Positions 53,408 through 64,000 of a stretch of DNA of 64,000 nucleotides are shown one piece after another. This stretch comes from Enterococcus caccae ATCC BAA-1240. Its GTDB lineage: Bacteria; Bacillota; Bacilli; Lactobacillales; Enterococcaceae. The notes under the pieces are model-generated. The model was not told the origin of the DNA. It did not search any database and saw only the letters and a program-made list of their open reading frames with translations. Made by a program: the position numbers and the translations under genes. Positions within the stretch are counted from its first letter, which is position 1. Every line of letters starts with the position of its first letter. The stretch spans positions 372,001-436,000 of the forward strand of contig NZ_KE136474.1 of the NCBI RefSeq assembly GCF_000407145.1, in the 5' to 3' direction.

Positions 53408-53430
53408 TAAAACGTAATGATTACGTTTTA
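53408..53430. promoter_or_regulatory. Zur-type operator upstream of adcA
   Basis: AAACGTAAT-G-ATTACGTTT palindrome, close to the B. subtilis Zur box (AAATCGTAAT-N-ATTACGATTT). Zinc-dependent repression of adcA is inferred. Confidence 0.8.
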
Positions 53431-53508
53431 ACCACATGAGAATATAACAACTTTTTTTATCGTTGTCAAGAGACGAAAAGAAACTAAGAAAGTATACAGC
53501 CAAAATAA

Positions 53509-53560
53509 AGAGCGTAGGACAATAGTCAGAAAAAATCTGATTATTATCCCACACTCTCTA
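53509..53560 (-). terminator. Imperfect terminator hairpin after yccF
   Basis: Long arms with periodic mismatches (AGAG, GGA, AATA, TCAGA pairing with TCTGA, TATT, TCC, CTCT), 10 bp after the yccF stop. Confidence 0.55.
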
Positions 53561-53570
53561 TTTTCTATTC

Positions 53571-53954
53571 TTATTCCATATAAATACTGTTCGTAGGAAC
53601 GACTTGTGCACCAAACGGCATCAGTGCCAATTTAGCCAATTTAAACGACTGCATCCCAAATGGTATTCCGATGACCGTTACACATAAAATAATTCCGCTG
53701 ACACAATGTCCTACTGCCAACCAAAATCCACTGAAAACCAACCAAAGGATATTCACTAAAAACGAGGTCGTACTCGTGCTATACACAACTCTTTTTCCAA
53801 ATGGCCAAAAGCTCAACCCTGCAAGCTTAAAACATTGCAATCCAATCGGAATTCCAACGATCGTAATACACCACAGAATTCCTGCTAAAAGCCAAGTCAA
53901 TCCACCAAAAAAACCACCAAAAATAAACCAAATAATATTTCCTAGACAACCCAT
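53571..53954 (-). CDS. YccF domain-containing membrane protein
   Basis: 127 residues with two repeats of the YccF domain: GCLGNIIWFIFGGFFGGLTW, then CITIVGIPIGLQCFKLAGLS, and again CVTVIGIPFGMQSFKLAKLA. Four predicted membrane segments. Function of the family is unknown. ATG 53954 with GAGGAT upstream is chosen; the 148-residue frame adds an unrelated lead. Single gene. Confidence 0.88.
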   Translation of the reverse strand: MGCLGNIIWFIFGGFFGGLTWLLAGILWCITIVGIPIGLQCFKLAGLSFWPFGKRVVYSTSTTSFLVNILWLVFSGFWLAVGHCVSGIILCVTVIGIPFGMQSFKLAKLALMPFGAQVVPTNSIYME

Positions 53955-54149
53955 CTCTAAATCCTCTACTTTCTGCTTAAACTTATAAAAGTAGATTATA
54001 CTATAAAAGATAAACAAATACTTTACTTATTGCATAAATTTTCTCCTTCAAACAAAATTATCTGTTTTTTTTGAAAAGCCTACTGGTAATTACTGATAAA
54101 ACAGCATTATTGAATAATAAAATTTAATAAAAATCATGAACAACAGGAG

Positions 54150-54535
54150 ATGTTTGATGGTATTAAATGTCAAAGCGTCTTTTTTGTTACCCAAGAATCT
54201 TCCTCACACTTGAATGATGGAGGACGAATCATCAATCTTTCCTCTTTTGTGACATGTTCCGCTTCCCCAAATGTTTTTACTTATAGCATATCAAAAGGTG
54301 CAATCGATACATTTACTTTCCTATTTGCTACACAGTTAGGTCCTTGCAATATTAGAGTCAATGCTGTATTAATACCGAAATAAATCCTGACACTTTATAA
54401 ACTTCACAGGGACGAAAATATGCTGCTAGTTTATCTGTTTTCAACCGAACCGATGGGGAGAACCAGAAGATGTAGCTGATATTGTGGCCTTTCTAGCATC
54501 TGATGATAGACGATGGGTTTGGTCAGTTGATTGAT
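54150..54535 (+). pseudogene. Decayed short-chain dehydrogenase/reductase gene
   Basis: The frame holds SDR core pieces GGRIINLSSFVT, YSISKGAID and LGPCNIRVNAV, then hits a stop; further SDR pieces continue in another frame (NPDTL, then RWGEPEDVADIVAFLASDD). The N-terminal Rossmann nucleotide-binding part is missing and at least two frame changes are present. It is a remnant of a FabG-like oxidoreductase gene. Confidence 0.85.
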
Positions 54536-54937
54536 GAAAGTGTCGAATCTAACTTATTAAAAAATCTGAAACTTTTTTCTTTCACTTATAACATGTATAA
54601 TCATCAGTATGGATTTGTCTATCAAAGTACACCGATGCTTGGAAAAAGAGCACTTCCAGATGGAAACGTTCTAGGCATGTTCAAACAAAATAAATTAGTA
54701 ACGAAGCTAAACCACGCACTCGAAAAGAAAAATAGCCACTGGCTCGCCGTTTTAGACGATTCTATCGCAGATATCGGCCTTATTGCTCCAGAAGCAGATG
54801 CCATTATTTATGTGCCAGAACTGCAAAAGCAGTTTGACTTAAAAGATTACCCAAAAGAAAAAGCATTCTACTTTGCTTCTTTAAAGTATCATGAGTTGAA
54901 TCTAGATAAAGTGATCGCTTTTCTAAATTCGATCTAG
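54503..54937 (+). CDS. Hypothetical protein, possibly a truncated or fused remnant
   Basis: 144-residue frame. Its first residues (DDGFGQLIDE) look like the tail of the decayed SDR gene (canonical TGQxID), whereas the rest (KNLKLFSFTYNMYNHQYGFV to the end, with IGLIAPEADAIIYVPELQKQ) belongs to something else that I do not recognise. The true start may be an internal ATG. It may be the C-terminal part of a second gene fused to the SDR remnant by deletion. A possible operon partner is the thioesterase gene 36 bp downstream. Confidence 0.45.
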   Translation: MIDDGFGQLIDESVESNLLKNLKLFSFTYNMYNHQYGFVYQSTPMLGKRALPDGNVLGMFKQNKLVTKLNHALEKKNSHWLAVLDDSIADIGLIAPEADAIIYVPELQKQFDLKDYPKEKAFYFASLKYHELNLDKVIAFLNSI

Positions 54938-54973
54938 CAATAATTTTTTTGGAGAAGGAGAGGTTTGATTTCT

Positions 54974-55381
54974 ATGCATTTATTAGACTATTTGAACATT
55001 GAAACTACTGAGCTATCAAAATCAAAAGTTGTGTTAACAATGAAAATAGAAGATTTTCACAAACAGCCTTATGGGATTTTACATGGAGGAATGAACGGGA
55101 TTTTAATTGAAACAGCTTGTAGTTTAGGCGCCAATGAACAGTTGGACAAGAGTTCCTATGCAGTTGGTATTGATCTTCAAATCAATCATCTCAAAGGGGT
55201 TCCTAATGGGATTTTAACAACAGTAGCAACACCAGACCGTATTGGTCAATCAATTCAAGTTTGGGAAGGGAAAATTTTTAATGAGATTGGCGAAATGATT
55301 GCCGTTGGTCGCTGTACTTTGGTAAGCCGAAAAATAAAAAATAACGAGGGTGCTTCTACTCCCCCTTTTAGTAAACAGTAG
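54974..55381 (+). CDS. PaaI-type hotdog thioesterase, candidate DHNA-CoA hydrolase
   Basis: 135-residue hotdog-fold acyl-CoA thioesterase. The signature QPYGILHGGMNGILIETACS carries the catalytic acidic residue region, followed by VGIDLQINHLKGV. Proteins of this group include 1,4-dihydroxy-2-naphthoyl-CoA hydrolases of menaquinone synthesis; since menBEFDHC lies 6 kb away without a menI, this is a reasonable candidate. ATG 54974 preferred over TTG 54965, which is too close to GGAGAGG. Confidence 0.75.
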   Translation: MHLLDYLNIETTELSKSKVVLTMKIEDFHKQPYGILHGGMNGILIETACSLGANEQLDKSSYAVGIDLQINHLKGVPNGILTTVATPDRIGQSIQVWEGKIFNEIGEMIAVGRCTLVSRKIKNNEGASTPPFSKQ

Positions 55382-55416
55382 GGTGTAAACCATTACTTTT
55401 GTCTTACACCCGCTTT
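55380..55416 (+). terminator. Terminator after the thioesterase gene
   Basis: GGGTGTAA / TTACACCC stem directly after the stop codon with T-rich downstream sequence. I see nothing else between here and 55644. Confidence 0.7.
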
Positions 55417-55644
55417 TACTCTTAAAAAAATTACCTTTACTAATACTAGTTTATGCTCTTCTTTCAATGTGGCTAAACGTCATTTCACGTTTTTATCTTC
55501 TCATTTTGAGCTGCCATATTTTATTGCTCCTAATTTGGTTGATACGCTTTTTAGGATGGATTCAAAAATAAATAACTAGATGCTCTTATCAGAGATCAAC
55601 TTGCCACAAGTCATACTTTTCTTCAAAATAATATTGACCTTCAG

Positions 55645-56076
55645 CTAGATGATTTCTCCTGTGATAACTTTTAGATTCATTAACAACGTGGACATTACTT
55701 CTAATTGCCGTTGATCCACTTCTGAATATTTTTGATTCATTATTTTTTCTCTTTCTTTTTTTACAAGTAAATACATTAAATTTAATTCTTCCGATGTCAA
55801 ATTGGATAAATAAACATGGTTTGGTTCAGAGTAGGCAAATGCCTCGATTTCAAACGTTTCTGGATTTCTTTTTAAACTCGTTCTGATTTGAAAACCATTT
55901 GAAAAAGTGATCATTTCAACATATAGATACTCTGAAAAAGTAATCGGTCTTCGTTCATAAATAGTTGTTGTTCCTCCAAATATTTCTAATATATTTTCAA
56001 GAAAGTTTGATAATGCCGTACCAATATTTAATTGTTTTGAAAAAGTTTTAGATAGTAATAATTTCTCTTGTGTCAT
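55645..56076 (-). CDS. Hypothetical protein
   Basis: 143 residues, soluble, no signal peptide. Begins TQEKLLLSKTFSKQLNIGT and ends QLEVMSTLLMNLKVITGEII; the central part is beta-rich (RPITFSEYLYVEMITFSNGF). No family recognised. Its ribosome-binding site (GAGGTAAATA) is fair. Single gene between a thioesterase and gyrA; AT-rich flanks suggest an acquired gene. Confidence 0.6.
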   Translation of the reverse strand: MTQEKLLLSKTFSKQLNIGTALSNFLENILEIFGGTTTIYERRPITFSEYLYVEMITFSNGFQIRTSLKRNPETFEIEAFAYSEPNHVYLSNLTSEELNLMYLLVKKEREKIMNQKYSEVDQRQLEVMSTLLMNLKVITGEII

Positions 56077-56179
56077 ATTATTTACCTCTCACTTCTTATT
56101 ACCCTTTATTATAATCATATTTTTTTCAAAACAAAACAAAAACGATATTATATTTTTTTGCAATATACAGATTTAAAAT

Positions 56180-56220
56180 AAAAAAGAACACTTCAGCACT
56201 CTGCCGAAATGTTCTTTTTT
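56180..56220 (-). terminator. Terminator after gyrA
   Basis: AAAGAACA..TTC..GCA / TGC..GAA..TGTTCTTT stem with T run on the minus strand. Confidence 0.9.
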
Positions 56221-56222
56221 AT

Positions 56223-58742
56223 TTATTCTTCTGTTTTATCTGCTTCTGGTGCTTCAATTTCAGTCTCTGTAACGACATCCACACCTTCAACTTCTTCAAT
56301 AACTTCTTCTGGCTCAGGCTCTACAACTGCCATCGTCACCACTTTTGCATCTTCTTCCATTCTCATCAAACGAACACCCAAGGTTGCGCGTCCTGTTTGA
56401 GATACAGAATCTACGTTGAAACGGATAATGACACCTTTATTGGTGATCACTAAAATATCTTCATCACCACGAACTGTCGTAAGTCCTGCTAATGGACCAT
56501 TTTTCGCTGTAATGTTCGCAGTCTTGATTCCTTTACCACCACGGCCCTTCACAGGGTACTCAGAGGCTTTTGTTCGCTTACCGTAACCATTTTCCGTCAA
56601 CACCAGTACTTCCGTGTCAGCGTCCAGTAAAGAGGCTCCTACGACGTAATCATCTTCTCTTAGACGAATACCACGCACACCTGATGCTGTACGACCCATA
56701 TCACGTACTGCCGTTTCAGCAAATGTCACAGAATAACCATTGTGCGTTCCGATAATCATGTTTTGTTCGCCATTTGTTAAGACAACATTGACTAGCTCAT
56801 CATCTTCTTTTAGACCGATTGCAATCAAACCATTACTTCTAATATTAGAGAATGCTTTAACAGCGGTACGTTTAACGGTACCTTTACGCGTCGTGAAGAA
56901 TAGATAATGTCCATCTTCTGCTTGTCCTTCAACAGCAATGATCGCTTGGATTTTCTCACTAGAGTCAATCCCTAACATGTTGATCACAGGGATTCCTTTA
57001 GCTGTCCTGCCGTATTCAGGAATTTCATATCCTTTGGCACGGTAAACTTTCCCGTTATTTGTAAAGAATAGTAACGTATCATGAGTTGAACAAGAAACAA
57101 GATTTTTCACGAAGTCATCATCATGAACGCCCATTCCCTGCACACCACGACCACCACGGCGTTGTGCTCTAAATTCGCTATTTGCTACGCGTTTGATGTA
57201 CCCATTATTTGTTAGTGTAATAACAACTTCTGCTTCTTCGATCAAGTCTTCATCTTCTAGACTTAAAACTTCACCAACTAATAATTCAGTACGACGAGCA
57301 TCGCCATATTTGTCACGAATATCACCTAATTCCGTTTTAATGATCTCAATAACACGTTCTGGACGAGCTAAGATATCATTTAAATCAGCAATAAATTTCA
57401 ATAACTCTTGGTATTCGTTCTCAATTTTATCTCGTTCCAAACCAGTTAAACGACGAAGACGCATGTCTAAAATCGCTTGAGCTTGACGATCTGAAAATTC
57501 AAAACGTTCGATCAATGAAGATTTCGCTTCATCATCTGAGTTCGAACCACGGATGATTGCAATGATCTCATCGATGTGGTCTAAAGCAATCCGTAACCCT
57601 TCTAAAATATGAGCACGAGCTTCAGCTTTTTTCTTATCGAATTCAGTACGACGCGTAATAACTTCTTTTTGATGTTCCACATAATTTTCAAGAATTTCTT
57701 TTAAACTTAAAATTTTTGGAACGCCTTTTTCAATCGCTAACATATTAAAACCAAAAGAAGTTTGCAAAGCTGTCATTTTATATAAATTATTCAAAATAAC
57801 AGAAGCACTCACATCACGACGAACATCAATTACAATCCGCATCCCCTCACGAGAAGATTCATCACGTAAATCCGTGATTCCTTCAATCCGTTTTTCACGG
57901 TGCAATTCTGAAATTCGTTCGATCAATTTCGCTTTGTTGACCATGTATGGTAATTCAGAAACTAAGATACGTTCTTTTCCATTTGGCATTTCTGTGATAT
58001 CTACTTTCGCACGAACAGTGATCGATCCACGTCCTGTTTCATAAGCCCGACGAATACCAGATTTACCCATGACCAAACCACCTGTTGGAAAGTCAGGACC
58101 AGGTAATACTTCCATCAATTCATTCGTTGTAACATCAGGATTTTCCATCAGCAAGCTAGTTGCTTCAATCACTTCCGCCAAGTTATGCGGTGGAATATTT
58201 GTTGCCATCCCAACAGCGATTCCTGTTGTTCCATTGACTAACAGGTTAGGGAAACGTGCGGGTAAAACATCTGGTTCTTGTTCTGAATCATCATAGTTCC
58301 CGTGAAAATCGACAGTATTTTTATTAATATCACGTAGCATTTCCAAAGCAATCTTACTCATTCTCGCTTCGGTATAACGCATTGCAGCTGCTCCATCACC
58401 ATCGACAGAACCGAAGTTTCCGTGTCCATCAACTAGCATGCTACGGTAGCTAAATGGTTGCGCCATACGAACCATTGCTTCATAAATTGACGAGTCTCCA
58501 TGTGGGTGATACTTACCCATTACGTCCCCAACGACACGGGCTGATTTCTTATGTGGTTTGTCAGGTGTTACACCTAGTTCATTCATCCCATATAAAATAC
58601 GACGATGAACTGGTTTTAACCCATCACGAACATCTGGCAACGCACGCGCCACAATAACGCTCATCGCATAATCAATGAAGGATTCTTTCATTTCACTGGT
58701 CAGATTAACGTCTTGAATGTTCTCTTTCATTTCTTCACTCAT
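56223..58742 (-). CDS. gyrA: DNA gyrase subunit A
   Basis: 839 residues. Active-site Tyr in [18 protein letters not shown]; quinolone-resistance region [20 protein letters not shown] carries the wild-type Ser and Glu. The C-terminal beta-pinwheel includes the GyrA box [10 protein letters not shown], and the tail is highly acidic ([13 protein letters not shown] onward). Forms A2B2 with GyrB to introduce negative supercoils. 19 bp after gyrB, same operon. Confidence 0.98.
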   Translation of the reverse strand: MSEEMKENIQDVNLTSEMKESFIDYAMSVIVARALPDVRDGLKPVHRRILYGMNELGVTPDKPHKKSARVVGDVMGKYHPHGDSSIYEAMVRMAQPFSYRSMLVDGHGNFGSVDGDGAAAMRYTEARMSKIALEMLRDINKNTVDFHGNYDDSEQEPDVLPARFPNLLVNGTTGIAVGMATNIPPHNLAEVIEATSLLMENPDVTTNELMEVLPGPDFPTGGLVMGKSGIRRAYETGRGSITVRAKVDITEMPNGKERILVSELPYMVNKAKLIERISELHREKRIEGITDLRDESSREGMRIVIDVRRDVSASVILNNLYKMTALQTSFGFNMLAIEKGVPKILSLKEILENYVEHQKEVITRRTEFDKKKAEARAHILEGLRIALDHIDEIIAIIRGSNSDDEAKSSLIERFEFSDRQAQAILDMRLRRLTGLERDKIENEYQELLKFIADLNDILARPERVIEIIKTELGDIRDKYGDARRTELLVGEVLSLEDEDLIEEAEVVITLTNNGYIKRVANSEFRAQRRGGRGVQGMGVHDDDFVKNLVSCSTHDTLLFFTNNGKVYRAKGYEIPEYGRTAKGIPVINMLGIDSSEKIQAIIAVEGQAEDGHYLFFTTRKGTVKRTAVKAFSNIRSNGLIAIGLKEDDELVNVVLTNGEQNMIIGTHNGYSVTFAETAVRDMGRTASGVRGIRLREDDYVVGASLLDADTEVLVLTENGYGKRTKASEYPVKGRGGKGIKTANITAKNGPLAGLTTVRGDEDILVITNKGVIIRFNVDSVSQTGRATLGVRLMRMEEDAKVVTMAVVEPEPEEVIEEVEGVDVVTETEIEAPEADKTEE

Positions 58743-58761
58743 GAATTTGTCTCCTTCTTCA

Positions 58762-61821
<3,060 letters not shown>

Positions 61822-61835
<14 letters not shown>

Positions 61836-62064
61836 CGACTGCCTCGCCTTTTTTGACCATAAAAAAAGTACCTTCTTCAGGTATCTCGAGCATCATACCA
61901 GCATATAATTTTCTGCCGCGGCGATTCTCTAACTCCCCGTCTACGAAAACACTATTTTCAGCTAAGTACCACTTGGCAGCACCGCCACTGCTGATTACGT
62001 CAACTTCTTTTAAGACTTGACCAAGTGTCATGTAGTCAGTTTCTAAAACAATCGTCTTTTTCAA
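61822..62064 (-). CDS. yaaA: S4-domain RNA-binding protein YaaA
   Basis: 80-residue S4 domain protein of the dnaN-recF interval (family known as YaaA/RlbA). SSGGAAKWYLAENSVFVDGE and NRRGRKLYAGM form the RNA-binding surface. A ribosome-linked role is suggested for the family. First gene of the yaaA-recF-gyrB-gyrA operon. Confidence 0.95.
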
Positions 62065-62323
62065 AATGCATCCCTCTTTTTTGTTTTCACTTTTACTCTT
62101 ATATTATACTCTTTTTTATGTCAAAAAACAAATTTATCCTTCTAATTTTGTTTCTAAGCAATTTTGAATCTAATCGACAAAAAATATTCTGAGGATTAAA
62201 AAAGGCTTAAAATGCATTTTAAGGATAAATTTGTAAGTTGGGTCTCTCGAAATTTTTTTTCAGCAATTTTCATTTTGTTTATCATAAATAATAGTTATAT
62301 GCGAAAATCATCTGAATAAAGAA

Positions 62324-62352
62324 TTGACTTATACCGTTCGACGATATACAAT
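62324..62352 (+). promoter_or_regulatory. Promoter of the padR operon
   Basis: TTGACT, 17-bp spacer, TACAAT, about 50 bp upstream of the padR start. The rest of 62065-62323 is AT-rich and shows no gene. Confidence 0.8.
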
Positions 62353-62357
62353 GCAAC

Positions 62358-62376
62358 TATACAGTTTAACTGTATA
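62358..62376. promoter_or_regulatory. Palindromic operator over the padR transcription start
   Basis: TATACAGTTTAACTGTATA, arms TATACAGT and ACTGTATA, five bases after the -10 box. PadR proteins commonly repress their own promoter at such sites. Confidence 0.7.
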
Positions 62377-62404
62377 AAAATAACGATATAAAGGTGTATG
62401 ATAA

Positions 62405-62713
62405 ATGGATATTAAGAAAATCTTGCCTCTAACTGAAACAACTTTTTATATTATGCTATCACTGATTGAACCTTCACATGGATATGCCATCATGCAAAAA
62501 GTCGAAGAAATAAGCAATGGTCGAGTACGTATTGCGGCAGGCACAATGTATGGTGCAACAGAAAATTTATTAAAACAAAAGTTGATTTGTGAGGTCCCAG
62601 GAGAAGATAAACGGCGGCGGGTATATCAATTAACAAATACTGGTAAAGATGTTTTAAAACTTGAAGTCAAACGACTAAAAGAATTAGTAGCACTTGCTGA
62701 TCAATTATTATAG
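62405..62713 (+). CDS. PadR family transcriptional regulator
   Basis: 102 residues: winged helix with MLSLIEPSHGYAIMQKVEEI and RIAAGTMYGATENLLKQKLI, then EDKRRRVYQLTNTGKDVLKLE, all typical PadR. It probably represses its own operon through the palindrome just upstream and is relieved by an unknown signal. The DUF2812 membrane protein gene follows by 9 bp. Confidence 0.9.
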   Translation: MDIKKILPLTETTFYIMLSLIEPSHGYAIMQKVEEISNGRVRIAAGTMYGATENLLKQKLICEVPGEDKRRRVYQLTNTGKDVLKLEVKRLKELVALADQLL

Positions 62714-62722
62714 GAGGACCAG

Positions 62723-63325
62723 ATGAAAAAATTCAAATTATTTATTGATATAAAAAATGAAGAACACTACTTAAATGAAATGGCAAACAAAGGCTGGACA
62801 CTAGTAAAATATAATGCATGGGGAATCTATACATTTGAAAAGACAGCCTCAAAAGTTCTGAATTATAGAATTGATTATCAACTATTCAAAAAGAAGGCTG
62901 ATTATATGGCTTATCTGACCTTATTTGAAGATAGTGGTTGGCAGCATATCAGCGGCACTAAACATAGTGGGTTTCAATTTTTTTTACCCTTGAATAGTGA
63001 AAATCAAGAGCTAGATATATTTTCAGATACTTCATCAAGTAATGAACGCTATAAGCGTTTATATAATCAAGCGATGTTATGGATGGGACTAATGATTGTA
63101 TACTTTTTTATCGTTCAGCCTTCTTTTGAAAATATTTCTTCTTGGTATTTAACCCCAAGTCTTTGGGAATATACTGGCCTACAACTATTTGGAATGATTC
63201 TTGTACAAACATTCTTTTTGTTACTACAGATAATGCCACTGATGTTTTTTATGTTTGGCGCTATATACTATACGATGATGGGAACCAAAGCAAAAAAACT
63301 GATCAAGAAATATGAGAATGGATAA
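62723..63325 (+). CDS. DUF2812 membrane protein
   Basis: 200 residues. Soluble N-terminal DUF2812 domain (KKFKLFIDIKNEEHYLNEMA, GWTLVKYNAWGIYTFEK, DYQLFKKKADYMAYLTLFED) followed by two membrane helices (about 113-130 and 150-190). DUF2812 genes are typically paired with a PadR regulator, as here. Function unknown; the pair is usually linked to membrane stress in annotations, which I cannot verify. Confidence 0.85.
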   Translation: MKKFKLFIDIKNEEHYLNEMANKGWTLVKYNAWGIYTFEKTASKVLNYRIDYQLFKKKADYMAYLTLFEDSGWQHISGTKHSGFQFFLPLNSENQELDIFSDTSSSNERYKRLYNQAMLWMGLMIVYFFIVQPSFENISSWYLTPSLWEYTGLQLFGMILVQTFFLLLQIMPLMFFMFGAIYYTMMGTKAKKLIKKYENG

Positions 63326-63351
63326 TTATTCTTATTCAGATCTTAACCCCC

Positions 63352-63406
63352 AAAAAAAAGAGAGTGTGAAAAACTGAATTTCAGTTTTTCACACTCTCTT
63401 TTTTCT
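63352..63406. terminator. Bidirectional terminator between the DUF2812 gene and dnaN
   Basis: Near-perfect 19-bp arms (GAGAGTGTGAAAAACTGAA and its complement) with A and T runs on either side. Confidence 0.95.
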
Positions 63407-63413
63407 AAATTTA

Positions 63414-64000
63414 TTAATTTGTACGAACAGGTGTAATCAATTGAATAAAGTCTAAATCGGTTTCTGTCGGTTCTAATGTAAATGGACGGATTGCAGAAAT
63501 AAACTTAACGGTAATACTCATATCGCCAAAAGCACGCAATGCATCTTTCATATAATCTGGATTGAAAGAAATTTCTAATGGGTCACCAGTTACTTTTTCA
63601 TAATTTAGCGGTTCTTCCACTTTACCGATCTCTGGAGAGTTTCCGTAAAGAACAACAGAATCAGAAGCAATGGCTAAACGAACGATATTATTGCGGCCTT
63701 CATGTGACAATAAAGAGGCGCGATCGATAGCTGATAATAATTCTGGTACATAAAAATCAATTTCTGTATTAAAGCTTGTCGGAATCAAACGATTTGTATC
63801 AGGATAATTTCCTTCTAACAAACGAGAATAGAAATACATATTTTGAGTTTTGAACAGTACTTGGTTTTCCATGATACTGATTTCGACCATTTCTTCTTCA
63901 TTTGTAAATGAACGAGAAAGTTCAGTCAAACTTTTTCCTGGAATGACAATATTGAAGTTTTCAGCTGCTTGTTCAATGGGAATGATTCGTTGGCTCAAAC
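63414..64000 (-). CDS. dnaN: DNA polymerase III beta clamp, C-terminal part
   Basis: 195 residues of DnaN, open to the window edge, so the N-terminal half is outside. The visible part begins within the second clamp domain (SQRIIPIEQAAENFNIVIPG) and covers the third domain to its end (LDFIQLITPVRTN), with YPDTNRLIP as a conserved segment. The sliding clamp tethers polymerase to DNA. The usual dnaN-yaaA pairing is interrupted here by the PadR/DUF2812 genes. Confidence 0.97.
   Translation of the reverse strand, partial: LSQRIIPIEQAAENFNIVIPGKSLTELSRSFTNEEEMVEISIMENQVLFKTQNMYFYSRLLEGNYPDTNRLIPTSFNTEIDFYVPELLSAIDRASLLSHEGRNNIVRLAIASDSVVLYGNSPEIGKVEEPLNYEKVTGDPLEISFNPDYMKDALRAFGDMSITVKFISAIRPFTLEPTETDLDFIQLITPVRTN

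Noticed and set aside
62065..62404. Replication origin with DnaA boxes
   Set aside because: No TTATCCACA-type cluster seen; oriC should lie beyond dnaN, outside the window.

Overview
The window comes from a low-GC Firmicute chromosome, almost certainly an Enterococcus related to E. faecalis. The evidence is the oriC-proximal gene set (dnaN, yaaA, recF, gyrB, gyrA, rpsF, ssb, rpsR, gdpP, rplI, dnaB, purA), a sigma-54-dependent mannose PTS with a LevR-type activator, a two-domain AdcA and a complete demethylmenaquinone set. Three or four parS-like sites confirm that it lies close to the replication origin. The species is an inference from protein sequence only.

Layout. (1) 1-7.9 kb: end of a membrane-protein gene, then the mannose-PTS operon (IIB, IIAB, IIC, IID, ManO) with a textbook -24/-12 promoter and its activator gene. 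(2) 8.1-9.7 kb: an ABC-F ATPase. (3) 9.8-30.7 kb: the accessory region, a phage-tail locus without any capsid, portal, terminase, integrase or replication gene. It holds a RinA/ArpU-like activator, major tail protein, a tail-assembly chaperone pair joined by a -1 slippery site, a repeat-built tape measure, a cysteine-rich Dit-like protein, three paralogous 8-cysteine proteins, a tail lysin fused to the Tal domain, a receptor-binding-type protein and an ImmA/IrrE-like peptidase. The best reading is a non-contractile (F-type) tailocin or a strongly reduced prophage. (4) 31-39.5 kb: degV, purA, dnaB, rplI, gdpP, rpsR, ssb, rpsF. (5) 39.8-49.6 kb: an ANL-superfamily enzyme and the menBEFDHC operon, whose promoter lies just upstream of seven tandem 121-bp hairpin repeats. 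(6) 50-56 kb: alpha/beta hydrolase, TetR regulator, AdcA, YccF, a decayed SDR gene, a hotdog thioesterase. (7) 56.2-64 kb: gyrA, gyrB, recF, yaaA, an inserted PadR/DUF2812 pair, and the C-terminal part of dnaN.

How the tail locus may work (inference). A 51-bp element, conserved without gaps in four copies, combines a dyad near GGACGATATCC with a -10-like TAAGAT and a poor -35. Three copies lie directly downstream of the RinA/ArpU-like gene and upstream of the first structural genes. The fourth lies between a terminator and the tape measure gene. This looks like an activator-controlled late regulon dedicated to tail production. A lipoprotein gene with its own promoter and terminator interrupts the locus and could protect the producer.

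The other notable signal is a structured repeat of about 121 bp. It occurs four times inside the tail operon and seven times in the menB leader, with truncated copies before two other genes. Its arms differ between copies but keep pairing, so the hairpin itself appears to be under selection.
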